Notes: a model not told the origin generated them from the letters alone. 53,936 nt of DNA from an uncultured Cetobacterium sp. (GCA_934085975.1 CAKOHT010000012.1:1-53936); one strand, 5' to 3'. Positions 16,557 to 26,418 are shown, numbered from the stretch's first letter. Program-made: numbers and translations.

Positions 16557-17105
16557 TTATCTCGTATAGAATGTCACAACTTTTTTCCCATATTTTCTTT
16601 CATCTGTCTTTTTGAACTCTCCAACCTCTTCGGACATATCCTCATACATATGATGCTCACAAATTATCAGTCCATTGTCCGCCAACAATCCAGCTTTTGA
16701 TACTGCTCTCATAACCCTTTCACAGACCTCATCTTTATAGGGTGGGTCCATAAAAATTATATCAAATTTTTCACCCTTTCTTCCCAATATCTCAATCGCT
16801 CTCAAGACTTCATTTTTATAGGCTCTTGATCTATTTTCATATCCCAAATTATTTATATTTTTTATTATGTATTTTAATGCCTCTTGATCTTTTTCTATCA
16901 TTACAGCTCTTTTTGCTCCCCTACTTAAAGCTTCTAGAGCTATATTTCCCGTGCCACTAAAAAGGTCTAAGAATCTAGAATCTGTTATATATGGAGTAAT
17001 TATTGAAAACAGTGATTCTTTTATACTGTCCTGAGTAGGTCTTGTATCCGTACCTTTTCGACACTCCAATCTCTTTCCTTTTGCTTCTCCAGCTATTATC
17101 CTCAT
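16557..17105 (-). CDS. rsmD: 16S rRNA (guanine966-N2)-methyltransferase RsmD
   Basis: SAM-dependent enzyme of 182 residues that methylates G966 of 16S rRNA. It starts MRIIAGEAKGKRLE with TRPTQDSIKESLFSI, the RsmD signature. The SAM site is FLDLFSGTGNIALEALSRGA and the catalytic motif is IIFMDPPY. It lies 17 bp after queA and 13 bp before xseB in the same operon. Confidence 0.94.
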   Translation of the reverse strand: MRIIAGEAKGKRLECRKGTDTRPTQDSIKESLFSIITPYITDSRFLDLFSGTGNIALEALSRGAKRAVMIEKDQEALKYIIKNINNLGYENRSRAYKNEVLRAIEILGRKGEKFDIIFMDPPYKDEVCERVMRAVSKAGLLADNGLIICEHHMYEDMSEEVGEFKKTDERKYGKKVVTFYTR

Positions 17106-17122
17106 TTTTCACCTCTTTTTTA

Positions 17123-18154
17123 TCAATAAATAAACATTGCATCTCCAAAACTAAAGAAATGATATTTCTCTTTTACAGCTTCTTTATATACTTCTAGCAT
17201 AAATTCTCTGGTTGAAAAAGCTGACACCAACATAAGAAGTGTTGATTTTGGCAGATGGAAATTAGTTATTAACGCATCCACAACATTGAACTTATATCCC
17301 GGATATATAAATATGTCTGTGCTACCTAATTTAGATACTAAATTTCCATCTATATCCACAGATGATTCCAATGCTCTGACTGTTGTTGTCCCAACAGCTA
17401 TCACTCTTCTATTTTCCTCTTTTGCTTTTTTTATTCTTTCAACAGTATATGCTGGAATCTCAAAAATCTCCTCGTGCATCTTATGATCTAAAACGTCTTC
17501 AGTCTGAACTGGTCTAAATGTTCCCAAGCCAACCTCTAAAAATACATCTAATATCTCTACACCTTTATTTTTTATTTTTTCCAGAAGTTCTTTTGTAAAA
17601 TGTAATCCAGCAGTTGGAGCCGCAACAGACTCCCCCTTTATTGCATAGACTGTCTGATATCTCTCTTTTGTTTCTAACTCCTCTACAATATATGGAGGCA
17701 ATGGCATCTTTCCAAGTTTATCTAATACTTCCTCAAATGCACCCTCATATTCAAATTTTAAGACCCTATTTCCATCCTCTTTTATTTCTAACAGTTCAGC
17801 TACTAGTTCCCTATTTTCTCCCACTTCAAGCTTTTGTCCCACTTTTAATTTTTTGGCAGGTTTCAATAGGCACTCCCATGTATCTAAACTTACTCTTTTT
17901 ATTAAAAGAATTTCTAAAACTCCACCAGTTTCTTTTTTTCCAAAAAGTCTAGCCGGTATAACTTTAGTTGAATTTCTTACCAGAACATCTCCCGGTTCTA
18001 GATAATCTATTATATTAAAAAAACTTTTATGTTGTAGTACCTGATCTTTTCTATCTACTATCATCAATTTAGAGTGATCTCTAGGGTCTTTGGGCTTTTG
18101 TCCTATGAGTTCATCTGGTAAATAATAATCATAATCAACTAACTTTGTCGACAT
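17123..18154 (-). CDS. queA: S-adenosylmethionine:tRNA ribosyltransferase-isomerase
   Basis: Transfers the ribosyl moiety of SAM to preQ1-tRNA during queuosine synthesis, 343 residues. Diagnostic blocks are DYYLPDELIGQKPKDPRDHS at the N-terminus, GVLEILLIKR, ESVAAPTAGLHFTKELL, LEVGLGTFRPV and ITNFHLPKSTLLMLVSAF. The start is uncertain. The ATG at 18154 gives the usual family N-terminus but its SD is too close. A GTG at 18172 has AGGAAG at 5 nt and adds MEMKKR. Either way the start overlaps the 3' end of prmC, suggesting translational coupling. Confidence 0.95.
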   Translation of the reverse strand: MSTKLVDYDYYLPDELIGQKPKDPRDHSKLMIVDRKDQVLQHKSFFNIIDYLEPGDVLVRNSTKVIPARLFGKKETGGVLEILLIKRVSLDTWECLLKPAKKLKVGQKLEVGENRELVAELLEIKEDGNRVLKFEYEGAFEEVLDKLGKMPLPPYIVEELETKERYQTVYAIKGESVAAPTAGLHFTKELLEKIKNKGVEILDVFLEVGLGTFRPVQTEDVLDHKMHEEIFEIPAYTVERIKKAKEENRRVIAVGTTTVRALESSVDIDGNLVSKLGSTDIFIYPGYKFNVVDALITNFHLPKSTLLMLVSAFSTREFMLEVYKEAVKEKYHFFSFGDAMFIY

Positions 18155-19280
18155 CCTCTTCTTCATCTCCACTTTTTCTTCCTATCACTACTCTTTCGAT
18201 TCCACTATAATCATTCACAATTGCAACTATTTCAAATCCAGCTTTTTTCATAAGTTGACTCACTTCATGTGCCTGATTATATCCTACCTCAAAAGCTAAA
18301 TATCCTCTATCTTTAAGATATTTTGAAGACTCTTCAGATATTTTTTTATAAAAATAATATCCATCTCCATTGTCTGTTAAAGCTTCCTGAGGTTCATGTT
18401 GCCTCACTTCTGGCATCAGTTCTTCATACTCCTCTTTTGGTATATAGGGTGGATTTGATATAATCATATCATAGTCATTGTCCTTTATGTTCGAAAAAAT
18501 ATCTGATTTAATAAATTTCAAATTATTTTCTACTCCATTGATTCTCCTATTTTCTACGGCAACCTCTAGTGCATCTGCACTTATATCTGCCCCTAAAACC
18601 GTTGCACCTGTAACTTCTTTGGCAATACTCACTGATATTGCACCACTTCCAGTCCCTATATCCAACACTTTTGGATTTTCCATCTCCCTTAGGATAAATT
18701 TACACTGTTCTACCAAAATCTCCGTATCCGCCCTCGGTATTAGAACTCTTTCATCAACTTTGAAAGGTAATCCATAAAATTCCCATTCTCCCAAAAGATA
18801 TTGTAGAGGTTTTTTCTCCTTTGCTCTTTTGTAGAGCATCTCTTTTATAATTTCTTTTTCTCTTAAGGAAATCTCTTTCCTTAGATTCATAAATAGCATT
18901 GTCCTCTTTACTTTCAAAACATGAGCAAATATATACTCCGCATCCAACTTACTGTCTTTTACAGCATTTCTATTCAGATATTCTATACTTTTTTGTAAAA
19001 GCTCCCTATTTTCAGAACTACAATCTCTCTCTTCAACTATATTTATCTCCTCTTTTGGAAGCTCATCAAAGTTCAATCTATTTCTAGCCATAGTTTTAAG
19101 ATAATTTTTTATTTTGTCCTTTTGCTCTAAATTAAGTTCCATATCAAAATAAGCATAAAGAGTTATTCTCTCCAGATTCAATACATGAGATATGATTTTT
19201 TCACTCTCCAATCTGGGTTTTGAAAAGGAGTATTTTTTCAAATACTCCTCAGAAAATTTTAATATATCTAATAGTTTCAT
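18135..19280 (-). CDS. prmC: release factor glutamine methyltransferase PrmC with a duplicated N-terminal domain
   Basis: Methylates the Gln of the GGQ motif in release factors RF1/RF2. The C-terminal half is standard PrmC: LLGEWEFYGLPFKVDERVLI, RADTEILVEQ, VLDIGTGSGAISVSIAKE for SAM, and the catalytic IISNPPYIP. The chain is 381 residues, about 100 longer than usual. The extra length is a second copy of the helical N-terminal domain. Residues about 3-60 (LLDILKFSEEYLKKY...ISHVLNLERITLYAY) are followed by residues about 93-150 (LLQKSIEYLNRN...FAHVLKVKRTMLFMN) with the same pattern. It lies 2 bp after prfA, its substrate gene. Confidence 0.94.
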   Translation of the reverse strand: MKLLDILKFSEEYLKKYSFSKPRLESEKIISHVLNLERITLYAYFDMELNLEQKDKIKNYLKTMARNRLNFDELPKEEINIVEERDCSSENRELLQKSIEYLNRNAVKDSKLDAEYIFAHVLKVKRTMLFMNLRKEISLREKEIIKEMLYKRAKEKKPLQYLLGEWEFYGLPFKVDERVLIPRADTEILVEQCKFILREMENPKVLDIGTGSGAISVSIAKEVTGATVLGADISADALEVAVENRRINGVENNLKFIKSDIFSNIKDNDYDMIISNPPYIPKEEYEELMPEVRQHEPQEALTDNGDGYYFYKKISEESSKYLKDRGYLAFEVGYNQAHEVSQLMKKAGFEIVAIVNDYSGIERVVIGRKSGDEEEDVDKVS

Positions 19281-19282
19281 AA

Positions 19283-20356
19283 TTACTCCACTGAACTTGA
19301 AAGCATTTCTGCCTGAGCAAATGTAGTTAGAGCATCTATCATATCATCTATATCTCCATCCAAAAAAGCTTCCAATTGGTGAGCTGTATATTTGATTCTA
19401 TGATCTGTTATTCTTCCTTGTGGATAGTTATAGGTTCTTATTTTCTCGGATCTATCTCCTGATCCAACTTGAAGTCTTCTTTCACTTTCAACAGCCGATC
19501 TTTGCTTCTCTAGCTCCATTTCATAAAGTTTTGAAGCTAAGTGTTTCATAGCTTTTTCTCTATTTTTTAACTGCGATCTCTCATCTTGACACTGAACGAT
19601 TACTCCCGTAGGTAGGTGTGTTATTCTAACTGCAGAATCCGTCATATTGACGTGCTGACCTCCTGCTCCTGAAGCTCTAAATGTATCAATTTTTAAATCT
19701 GATGTATTAATTTTCACATCTTGAACCTCATCAACCTCTGGTAAAACTGCTACTGTCGCTGTAGATGTGTGGATTCTTCCAGACGATTCAGTCTCAGGTA
19801 CTCTTTGTACTCTATGAACTCCCGATTCAAATTTAAGTCTTGAATAAGCTCCTTGACCATTTATTGAGAATACCGCTTCTTTTATTCCTCCAACACCAAT
19901 CTCCTGTTTTTCAATTATTTCAACTTTCCATTTATGTCTCTCAGCATATCTCATATACATTCTAAATAGATTTCCCGCAAATAAAGCAGCCTCGTCTCCT
20001 CCTGCTCCACCTCTTATTTCTATTATAACATTCCTGTCATCATTTGGGTCTTTTGGAAGTAGCAACACCTTCATCTCTTGCTCAATAGTAGGTATTGTTT
20101 CTTCAATCTCTTTCAATTCCTCTTGCATCATCTCTCTCATATCGGGATCTTTTTCCCCTCTGATATTTTCTTTTATAAATTCTAAATCTTCTTGATATCT
20201 TTTATATTCTTTGTACTTTTCAACAATAGGTGTTATATCATTTAATGCCTTGTTACACTCCATCATCTTTTTAGGACTACTTAAAACTTCTGGAGAACCT
20301 AAAGCTTCTGTCAATTCGTTGAATCTCACTACAACTTCCTCTAATTTAGCAAACAC
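19283..20356 (-). CDS. prfA: peptide chain release factor 1
   Basis: Reads UAA/UAG and triggers peptide release. About 357 residues. The GGQ motif is FRASGAGGQHVN, and GGAGGDEAALFAGNLFRMY and RIHTSTATVAVLPE are class I RF blocks. The codon-recognition PxT-type tripeptide is expected in VQRVPETESSGR (PET, RF1 type). The start is set at GTG 20356, 8 nt after AGGAG, giving the family-like N-terminus (V/M)FAKLEEVVVRFNEL. Another GTG three codons upstream is possible. First gene of prfA-prmC-queA-rsmD-xseB-ispA. Confidence 0.97.
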   Translation of the reverse strand: MFAKLEEVVVRFNELTEALGSPEVLSSPKKMMECNKALNDITPIVEKYKEYKRYQEDLEFIKENIRGEKDPDMREMMQEELKEIEETIPTIEQEMKVLLLPKDPNDDRNVIIEIRGGAGGDEAALFAGNLFRMYMRYAERHKWKVEIIEKQEIGVGGIKEAVFSINGQGAYSRLKFESGVHRVQRVPETESSGRIHTSTATVAVLPEVDEVQDVKINTSDLKIDTFRASGAGGQHVNMTDSAVRITHLPTGVIVQCQDERSQLKNREKAMKHLASKLYEMELEKQRSAVESERRLQVGSGDRSEKIRTYNYPQGRITDHRIKYTAHQLEAFLDGDIDDMIDALTTFAQAEMLSSSVE

Positions 20357-20395
20357 TATCTTCACTCCTTTTTATATCTATACTTTAACTTATAA

Positions 20396-20424
20396 ATTAT
20401 ACCACACTTACTTTAAAAATAAAA
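20396..20424 (-). promoter_or_regulatory. likely promoter of the prfA operon (extended -10)
   Basis: On the minus strand TGGTATAAT (TATAAT at 20396-20401) with the TG extension and only a weak -35 17 bp upstream (TTTTAT). It lies 40 bp before the prfA start. Confidence 0.5.
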
Positions 20425-20461
20425 TAAAAAATCTTCTTCCATACTATTAAGGAAGAAGATT
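20421..20461 (-). terminator. terminator of the sigma factor operon
   Basis: On the minus strand AATCTTCTTCC/GGAAGAAGATT (arms 20430-20440 and 20451-20461) followed by a T-rich run. It lies just after the stop of the exported protein gene. Confidence 0.9.
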
Positions 20462-20466
20462 CCACA

Positions 20467-20877
20467 CTATTGCTTTTCTCCTGATTGAGATATTCTTTTT
20501 AACGATAACTCCCTAGCTTTTAAATACTGATCCGTTGTTATATATTTTTGAACTTCTATTTGATACTTCAATCTATCCTTTATAATTTCAGCATCTAAAA
20601 GTCCAACTTTTTCTACTAATTCATTTAATTTTTCGAGGTTTTTTTCCGTGCCATCTAGAATATATTTATTAATTTCAATCTCCAGCGCCTTTTTATCCAA
20701 CGTTTTTAATTTATACTGAATACTGGCTTGCTCGATTATAACTTTAACTTTATCAATATTATCTTGACTTACCCCTACAGTTTTGAAATCATCATCTTTA
20801 ACTATCCCTATTCCTGATGTTGCATAGGCTGATACGCTAAACACAAGTATCAGTAGTCCCATCACTATTTTTTTCAT
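20467..20877 (-). CDS. small exported protein in the ECF sigma operon
   Basis: 136 residues from the ATG at 20877, which follows GGAGGATTTT. The signal peptide is KKIVMGLLILVFSVSAYATS. The mature part is all-helical and charged (DNIDKVKVIIEQASIQYKLK, KNLEKLNELVEKVGLLDAEI, LKARELSLKRISQ). That is the general look of periplasmic CpxP/Spy or RseB-linked stress proteins, but I see no LTxxQ motif and do not assign a family. Third gene of a sigma/anti-sigma unit, so a periplasmic stress role or sensing role is inferred from context. Confidence 0.75.
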   Translation of the reverse strand: MKKIVMGLLILVFSVSAYATSGIGIVKDDDFKTVGVSQDNIDKVKVIIEQASIQYKLKTLDKKALEIEINKYILDGTEKNLEKLNELVEKVGLLDAEIIKDRLKYQIEVQKYITTDQYLKARELSLKRISQSGEKQ

Positions 20878-20888
20878 AAAATCCTCCA

Positions 20889-21215
20889 CTAAATTTGTAG
20901 ATCTGTTACAAAAAGATTTTCAGTATTAAAATCTCTTTTATTTATCTTTATCTCATCTGCTTGAAATAAATCATCTATTGTAAAACCAATCTCTTTTTTG
21001 TCTAAAGCTTTCCTATGTAGCTCTCCACTCTCTAAAGCTACCAATTTTTCTGTTGGATAAATATTTCTTTTAAGTAAATCGTAGGAACTCCCTGTAAAGA
21101 CTCCAACCACAAAAATAGACAAAGAAAAAACTGAGATTTTTTTATTTCTTTTTTTCTCCTCTTCTAGTAACGATTTATAAATATTAGCCCTTACTCTCTC
21201 TTTTGGAGATACCAT
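20889..21215 (-). CDS. probable single-pass anti-sigma factor
   Basis: 108 residues. A charged cytoplasmic N-terminus (about 1-26, rich in Lys/Arg/Glu) is followed by one membrane span (about 27-45, ISVFSLSIFVVGVFTGSSY) and an extracytoplasmic C-terminal part of about 60 residues. This is the layout of RseA-like anti-sigma factors. I find no zinc-binding HxxxCxxC, so it is not a ZAS-type protein. The ATG follows the TAA of the sigma gene directly (TAAATG), indicating tight translational coupling. The function is inferred from topology and context. Confidence 0.7.
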   Translation of the reverse strand: MVSPKERVRANIYKSLLEEEKKRNKKISVFSLSIFVVGVFTGSSYDLLKRNIYPTEKLVALESGELHRKALDKKEIGFTIDDLFQADEIKINKRDFNTENLFVTDLQI

Positions 21216-21668
21216 TTATATCACACCTCCCATATCTTTAATAGCTTTGTAGTATATTGTTTTTACTGTTGATATATTCATCTCTTTCATATCTGCAATC
21301 TCCCTCAGTTTATAGCCATATATATCTTTTAAAACAACTATCTCTCTCTCTTGAAAAGGTAGTTCTCTTAACTTCTCCTCTAAAAGGATTGGAATATTAA
21401 AATCTTCATTACTTTCAACACTTAAAATTTCATCATTTAACTCTAGATTTAATTTTTTCTTTCTAAAAAAATCGTAGGTTTTATTTATCGCAATTCTATA
21501 AATCCAAGTATAGATATTGCTCTCCTCTCTAAAGCCTTTAAGGTTTTTGTAAACACTAATGAAAACTTCTTGAGCTATGTCTTCGGCATCTTCGGCATTT
21601 TTTACTGTCGATAGTATTTTATAGTACACTCTATCAAAATACTCATTATATATCTGATCAAAATCCAT
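21216..21668 (-). CDS. rpoE: ECF-family RNA polymerase sigma factor (sigma-E-like)
   Basis: 150 residues, at the short end for group IV sigma factors. Region 2 is about 1-70 with NAEDAEDIAQEVFISVYKNL (the ECF hallmark DAEDIAQEVF) and YTWIYRIAINKTYDFFRK. Region 4 is about 95-150 with LPFQEREIVVLKDIYGYKLR and the HTH segment MNISTVKTIYYKA. It is first in a sigma/anti-sigma/exported-protein operon. In F. nucleatum a sigma factor of this kind runs an envelope response that includes repression of fomA through the sRNA FoxI. Equivalence here is likely but not proven. The upstream gap is only 58 bp. I did not find a convincing ECF-type -35 there. Confidence 0.88.
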   Translation of the reverse strand: MDFDQIYNEYFDRVYYKILSTVKNAEDAEDIAQEVFISVYKNLKGFREESNIYTWIYRIAINKTYDFFRKKKLNLELNDEILSVESNEDFNIPILLEEKLRELPFQEREIVVLKDIYGYKLREIADMKEMNISTVKTIYYKAIKDMGGVI

Positions 21669-21726
21669 TTAAATACCTCATTATTTTAGCTTTATAATCT
21701 TAGACTACAAAATTCTAAAAAAAGTT

Positions 21727-22776
21727 TTAATTAAAGTCACTCTCTATCAAATTTTTTAACTCCTTTAGAATATCCGCTTCATCAACTTTTTTAACTATCT
21801 CACCTTTTTTGAATAAGATTCCAACTCCTTTTCCACCCGCTACTCCATAGTCAGCTTCTCTTGCTTCCCCAGGTCCATTAACAACGCACCCCATAACGGC
21901 TATTTTTATTTTTTTATCCATCTTTTCAAACTCTTCTTCCACTTGATGAGCAAGTCCTATCAAGTCTATCTCTGTTCTGCCACAAGTTGGACATGATATA
22001 ATCTCTACCCCCGTTTCTTTTAACCCTAAAACTTTCAGTATCTCTTTTGCAACTTTGATCTCTTCCACAGGATCCTCTGTCAAAGAAACTCTGATAGTGT
22101 CTCCTATACCATCAACTAACAACGAACCTATCCCTATCGCTGATTTTACAGTTCCTTGAAAAGCTGTTCCAGCTTCTGTAACCCCTAGATGTAAAGGGTA
22201 ATTACACAGTTTAGCTAATTTTCTGTAAGCCTCTACCATCATTTTTACATTGCTCGATTTTAAAGAGATTACTATATCTGTGAAATTAAACTTTTCTAAA
22301 AGTCTCATATGATACAAGGCACTCTCTACCATAGCATCTGATGTCGGTTTTCCATACTTTTCCAATATGCTCTTTTCTAGGGATCCTGAATTTACTCCTA
22401 TTCTAATTGGAATCCCCTTTTCAATAGCTTTCTTTACCACAATCTCAACTTTTTCATCACTACCAATATTTCCGGGGTTTATTCTCAGTTTATCAATACC
22501 ATTTTCAATAGCCAGTACTGCCAATCTATAATCAAAATGTATATCTGCCACCAATGGTATATCTATTTTCTCTTTTATTTCCTTTATTTTTTTCGCAGCT
22601 TCTTCTGTATTAACTGTAACTCTAACTAATTGGCACCCTTCTTCTTGAAGCTTTTTTATTTGATTAACTGTTTTTTCTACATCCGTAGTCGGTGTATTTG
22701 TCATCGATTGAATAATAATATCATTTCCGCCACCAATAACTATATTTCCGACTTTTATAACTTTAGATTCTCTCAT
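21727..22776 (-). CDS. ispG: 4-hydroxy-3-methylbut-2-enyl diphosphate synthase
   Basis: Iron-sulfur enzyme of the MEP isoprenoid pathway, 349 residues. The TIM barrel holds [24 protein letters not shown] and NPGNIG. The C-terminal cluster domain has Cys ligands in [13 protein letters not shown] and [12 protein letters not shown]. It ends with the [12 protein letters not shown] segment seen in GcpE proteins. GAGAGGTG precedes ATG. It lies after the terminator of the LysM/M23 gene and probably has its own weak promoter. Confidence 0.96.
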   Translation of the reverse strand: MRESKVIKVGNIVIGGGNDIIIQSMTNTPTTDVEKTVNQIKKLQEEGCQLVRVTVNTEEAAKKIKEIKEKIDIPLVADIHFDYRLAVLAIENGIDKLRINPGNIGSDEKVEIVVKKAIEKGIPIRIGVNSGSLEKSILEKYGKPTSDAMVESALYHMRLLEKFNFTDIVISLKSSNVKMMVEAYRKLAKLCNYPLHLGVTEAGTAFQGTVKSAIGIGSLLVDGIGDTIRVSLTEDPVEEIKVAKEILKVLGLKETGVEIISCPTCGRTEIDLIGLAHQVEEEFEKMDKKIKIAVMGCVVNGPGEAREADYGVAGGKGVGILFKKGEIVKKVDEADILKELKNLIESDFN

Positions 22777-22804
22777 TTTTCACCTCTCACATCTCATAAA
22801 ATTT

Positions 22805-22833
22805 AAAAAAGCCCTAGTATAATCCTAGGGCTA
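22805..22833 (-). terminator. terminator of the rho/M23 operon
   Basis: On the minus strand AGCCCTAG/CTAGGGCT with a 5-6 nt loop and a T-tract. The 5' arm includes the stop codon of the peptidase gene. Confidence 0.9.
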
Positions 22834-23844
22834 TCTGACTAAATAATTCATTGGATTATTAGCTCTTCCATTTTTTCTAATTTCAAAATGTAAATGTGGT
22901 CCCGTTACTCTTCCCGACATCCCAGTCTTTCCTATGACTTGACCAGCTTTAACTCTATCTCCTGTTTTCACATACATCTTATCAAGATGTGCTGATCTAG
23001 TCTCAAATCCATCACCATGATTTATTTTTATTATTTTTCCATAACCTGTCATGTATCCTGCAAAGACTACCGTTCCGTCCTTTGATGCCATTAAAGGAAC
23101 ATACCTTGCTCTCATATCTACTCCTGCATGTTGAATATATCTTTTTAAAACAGGATGAAATCGTTTTCCAAAAGGACTTGTCACTCCAGCCCACTTCACT
23201 GGCATTGTAAATTTTTTTTGTGCGGTCACTCTATTCACATTTCCACTACGGGTAAGCCTTTTTAAACTCTCCTCACTAGGGTTATATATAAACAGTTCCT
23301 CTCCAACTCTTATATTGTCATTTTTTAAATTATTATATTTTCTTAAATCGTCCACATCTACTTTATAGGTAAGTGCAATTTTAAAAAGAGAATCTCCTCT
23401 TTTTACTTTATAAAAAACACCATTGGACTTCACTATTTTTATTTGCTGTCCCTCTTTTAAATTATTTGAAATTCCCGGATTATTAGCTTTTAGAACTTCT
23501 AAAGATATTCCATTTTTATCTGCTATTCCACCTAAAGTATCTCCACTAGCCACTATGTAACTTTCTAGTCTCGGGATTTCATATGCTTGTTTTAGGTCTA
23601 AATCTTCAAGAGGAACACCTTCTATCGACTCATCTTCACCTATTTTATACTCTTTTTCTATCGTATAAAAATTGCCATCAACAAGTTCAAATCCACCACC
23701 ATCTTCAACAGTAGTTGTCTCCGAATAATATTCTGTAAACTTTTTTAAATCTACTACTTCTGCCTTATAAGGTTTAAAAACTAATATTAACATTGCTATA
23801 AACGCTGCTATTATTATAGCAAATATTTTTAATATCTCTTTCAC
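22831..23844 (-). CDS. LysM/M23 murein endopeptidase, membrane anchored
   Basis: 337 residues. One N-terminal membrane span (about 5-24), then a linker. Two LysM peptidoglycan-binding repeats follow (about 95-138, YIVASGDTLGGIADKNGI; about 153-187, FYKVKRGDSLFKIALTY). A complete M23 domain covers about 222-332, with zinc ligands His239 and Asp243 (HAGVD), His286 (AHLDK) and His319 (HLHFEIR). It should therefore be an active DD-endopeptidase working on the periplasmic wall, unlike the EnvC-like protein at 44565-45653. It starts with GTG overlapping the rho TAG (TAGTG), so it is translationally coupled to rho. Confidence 0.92.
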   Translation of the reverse strand: MKEILKIFAIIIAAFIAMLILVFKPYKAEVVDLKKFTEYYSETTTVEDGGGFELVDGNFYTIEKEYKIGEDESIEGVPLEDLDLKQAYEIPRLESYIVASGDTLGGIADKNGISLEVLKANNPGISNNLKEGQQIKIVKSNGVFYKVKRGDSLFKIALTYKVDVDDLRKYNNLKNDNIRVGEELFIYNPSEESLKRLTRSGNVNRVTAQKKFTMPVKWAGVTSPFGKRFHPVLKRYIQHAGVDMRARYVPLMASKDGTVVFAGYMTGYGKIIKINHGDGFETRSAHLDKMYVKTGDRVKAGQVIGKTGMSGRVTGPHLHFEIRKNGRANNPMNYLVR

Positions 23845-25091
23845 TATTTCCCCCTTGCAAAGGATTTCTCATACATTTCGATAAGTTTATCATTGCTTTC
23901 AGTTGATGAAATAGTATCGATTAATTTTTTCGTCGCTGTAGCTTTGTCCAAAGAGGATAGATATCTTCTTATATTCCAAATAGAATCTAATTTTTTCTTC
24001 CCAATCAGAAGCTCCTCTTTTCTAGTTCCAGATTTTTGAATATCTATTGATGGATATATTCTAAGTTCAGCTAAGTTTCTATCTAAATGTATGTCTAGGT
24101 TCCCTGTTCCCTTGAACTCCTCATATATTACGTCATCCATTTTACTTCCTGTATCAACTAAAGCTGTGGCTAAAATAGTTAAACTTCCACCATTTCTTAT
24201 GTTTCTTGCCGATCCAAAGAATTTTTTTGGATAGTACAAAGCTGTTGGGTCTATTCCACCAGAGATTAGTTTTCCACTTGATGGTATCACTATATTGTAA
24301 GCTCTAGCAAGTCTTGTTAAGGAATCCATCAATATTACTATATTTTCCCCATTTTCTATCTTTCTCTTTGCTCTTTCTAAAAGAGACTCTGTAACTTTTA
24401 TGTGGTTTCTTGGATCATCATCAAATGTAGAAGCATAGACTTGTGCTCCTTTCACAGTTTCTTTTATATCTGTAACCTCTTCTGGTCTCTCATCAATTAA
24501 AAGAATCCAAACCTCTATATCCCTATTGTTTTCAATTATAGAGTTTGCAATATTACTGATTAACACTGTTTTACCAGCCTTTGGAGGAGCCACTATAAGA
24601 CCTCTTTGTCCCAGTCCTATCGGTGCAATCAAGTCTATTATTCTACCAGAGATATTTTTTGCATCTGTTTCTAATTTTAATTGCTCTGTTGGATAAGCAG
24701 GTACTAACTCATCAAACGGTATTCTTGACTCGGCATCTTGAATACTTCCATTGTTTATTAAAAGGACTTTTCTAAGCCCATAATTATTCTCACCTTGAAC
24801 AGCTTCTCTCACTTCACCCAATACAAAATCTTCTGTTCTCAGTTTAAACTTTCTTATTTGTGAAGCTGATACATAGACATCTTTTTCAACATTTGTATTT
24901 CTTAAAAAACCATATCCATCAGCCATTACTTCAAGATTTCCCCAAGCTAAGTGCATACCTTCTTTAGCTTCAATCGCTTCATTTATCAACTCTACAATCT
25001 CTGCTTTTTTAGTTCTACTCGAATAATCAATATCCATCTGCCTGGCAATCTCTTGTAACTCTTTTAGCAAAAAATTTTCTAATTTCTCCAT
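23844..25091 (-). CDS. rho: transcription termination factor Rho
   Basis: Hexameric RNA-dependent ATPase, 415 residues. The N-terminal helical domain ([20 protein letters not shown]) is followed by the cold-shock-like RNA-binding domain with [20 protein letters not shown]. The ATPase has Walker A APPKAGKT, Walker [15 protein letters not shown]-loop [13 protein letters not shown] and the R-loop [13 protein letters not shown]. There is no long insertion between the RNA-binding and ATPase domains, unlike actinobacterial Rho. GGAGG precedes ATG. It sits between miaB (16 bp upstream) and the LysM/M23 gene. Confidence 0.97.
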   Translation of the reverse strand: MEKLENFLLKELQEIARQMDIDYSSRTKKAEIVELINEAIEAKEGMHLAWGNLEVMADGYGFLRNTNVEKDVYVSASQIRKFKLRTEDFVLGEVREAVQGENNYGLRKVLLINNGSIQDAESRIPFDELVPAYPTEQLKLETDAKNISGRIIDLIAPIGLGQRGLIVAPPKAGKTVLISNIANSIIENNRDIEVWILLIDERPEEVTDIKETVKGAQVYASTFDDDPRNHIKVTESLLERAKRKIENGENIVILMDSLTRLARAYNIVIPSSGKLISGGIDPTALYYPKKFFGSARNIRNGGSLTILATALVDTGSKMDDVIYEEFKGTGNLDIHLDRNLAELRIYPSIDIQKSGTRKEELLIGKKKLDSIWNIRRYLSSLDKATATKKLIDTISSTESNDKLIEMYEKSFARGK

Positions 25092-25107
25092 TGTACCTCC
25101 AAGGTTA

Positions 25108-26418
25108 CTAGTACACTATCTCTCCGTATAGTGACCACGTTTTACACTCATTTATTTTTACGTTGACAAATGTTCCCTCTAACTCTTTATCTCCCACAAA
25201 TAAAACAACTTTATTAGTTGATGTTCTTCCTGTTAAAACCTCATCTTTTTTTCTACTTGGTCCTTCAACTAAAACTCTTTCAATTTTTCCTTTATAGCTA
25301 TCACTGGCTTCTTTTGATTTTCTATTTTGTAAATCAATCAATCTTTGAAGTCTCTCTTTTTTCACCTCTTGATCTAGTTGCCCATCCATTTTTGCTGCAG
25401 CCGTTCCCTTTCTAGGTGAATACATAAACATAAATGATGTTTCAAATCCAATTTTTTCTACGACATCCAATGTATCTAAAAAATCCTCCTCTGTTTCATG
25501 TGGGAATCCAACTATAATATCCGCTGTCAATGCGACACCTGGTATTCTCGATTTTATTTTCTCTGCTAACTCTATATACTGCTCTTTAGTATATTTCCTA
25601 TTCATTAATTTAAGTATTCTTGAAGATCCCGATTGTAAAGGAAGGTGTAGACATCTTGCTATTTTTTCATTTCTAGCTATAACATCAATTACATCATCTC
25701 CAAAATCTTTTGGATGAGGTGAAACAAATCTCACTAAAAACTCACCCTCTATTTTACATATCTCGTCTAGCAATATGGCGAAGTTTTCTCCACTCGTCAA
25801 ATCATTTCCATATGAGTTTACATTTTGTCCCAGTAACATAATCTCCTTATAGCCTTTTTCCACAAAACCTTTAACTTCATCCAAAATTTGTGACATTGGA
25901 ACAGATCTTTCTCTTCCTCTCACATATGGAACTATACAGAAAGTACAGAAGTTATTACATCCATATGTTATTGGAATTGACGCTGTTTTCTTGGAGTCAA
26001 ACTCCGCATCCAATCTCGGTGGTAGCTCATCTTCATCCCCTGTATAGATAACGTGTTTAAAGTCTCCAGATTCTATTTTTTCAATCGCCGTTGGTATTTT
26101 CCCTATATTTTGATTTCCCATCACAATATCTATTACTGGAAATTTTTTAGCCAACTCCTCACCTTGTTCCTGAGCAAAGCAACCTGTTATACCTATGATT
26201 GTTCCTCTTTTCTCCTTGACAGCCATCAACTCTCCAAGTTTTCCATAGATTTGAGTAGCCGCTCCCTCTCTCACTGTACAAGTGTTCAAGAAAACCGCAT
26301 CTGCCTCCGATACATCTTCAATTACGTTGTATCCCATATTTTGTAATATACTTTTTATTTTTGCACTTTCGTTGACATTCATTTGACAACCATATGTTAT
26401 TATTACTGCATTTTTCAA
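25108..26418 (-). CDS. miaB: tRNA-2-methylthio-N6-dimethylallyladenosine synthase
   Basis: Radical SAM methylthiotransferase acting on i6A37 of tRNAs, 436 residues. The N-terminal UPF0004 domain has [14 protein letters not shown] and further cluster Cys in NTCTVREGA and [11 protein letters not shown]. The radical SAM cluster motif is [17 protein letters not shown]. The C-terminal TRAM domain carries [13 protein letters not shown] and ends WSLYGEIVY. The start codon is TTG at 26418, after GGAGGAAAAAAA. First gene of miaB-rho-M23. Confidence 0.96.
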   Translation of the reverse strand: MKNAVIITYGCQMNVNESAKIKSILQNMGYNVIEDVSEADAVFLNTCTVREGAATQIYGKLGELMAVKEKRGTIIGITGCFAQEQGEELAKKFPVIDIVMGNQNIGKIPTAIEKIESGDFKHVIYTGDEDELPPRLDAEFDSKKTASIPITYGCNNFCTFCIVPYVRGRERSVPMSQILDEVKGFVEKGYKEIMLLGQNVNSYGNDLTSGENFAILLDEICKIEGEFLVRFVSPHPKDFGDDVIDVIARNEKIARCLHLPLQSGSSRILKLMNRKYTKEQYIELAEKIKSRIPGVALTADIIVGFPHETEEDFLDTLDVVEKIGFETSFMFMYSPRKGTAAAKMDGQLDQEVKKERLQRLIDLQNRKSKEASDSYKGKIERVLVEGPSRKKDEVLTGRTSTNKVVLFVGDKELEGTFVNVKINECKTWSLYGEIVY

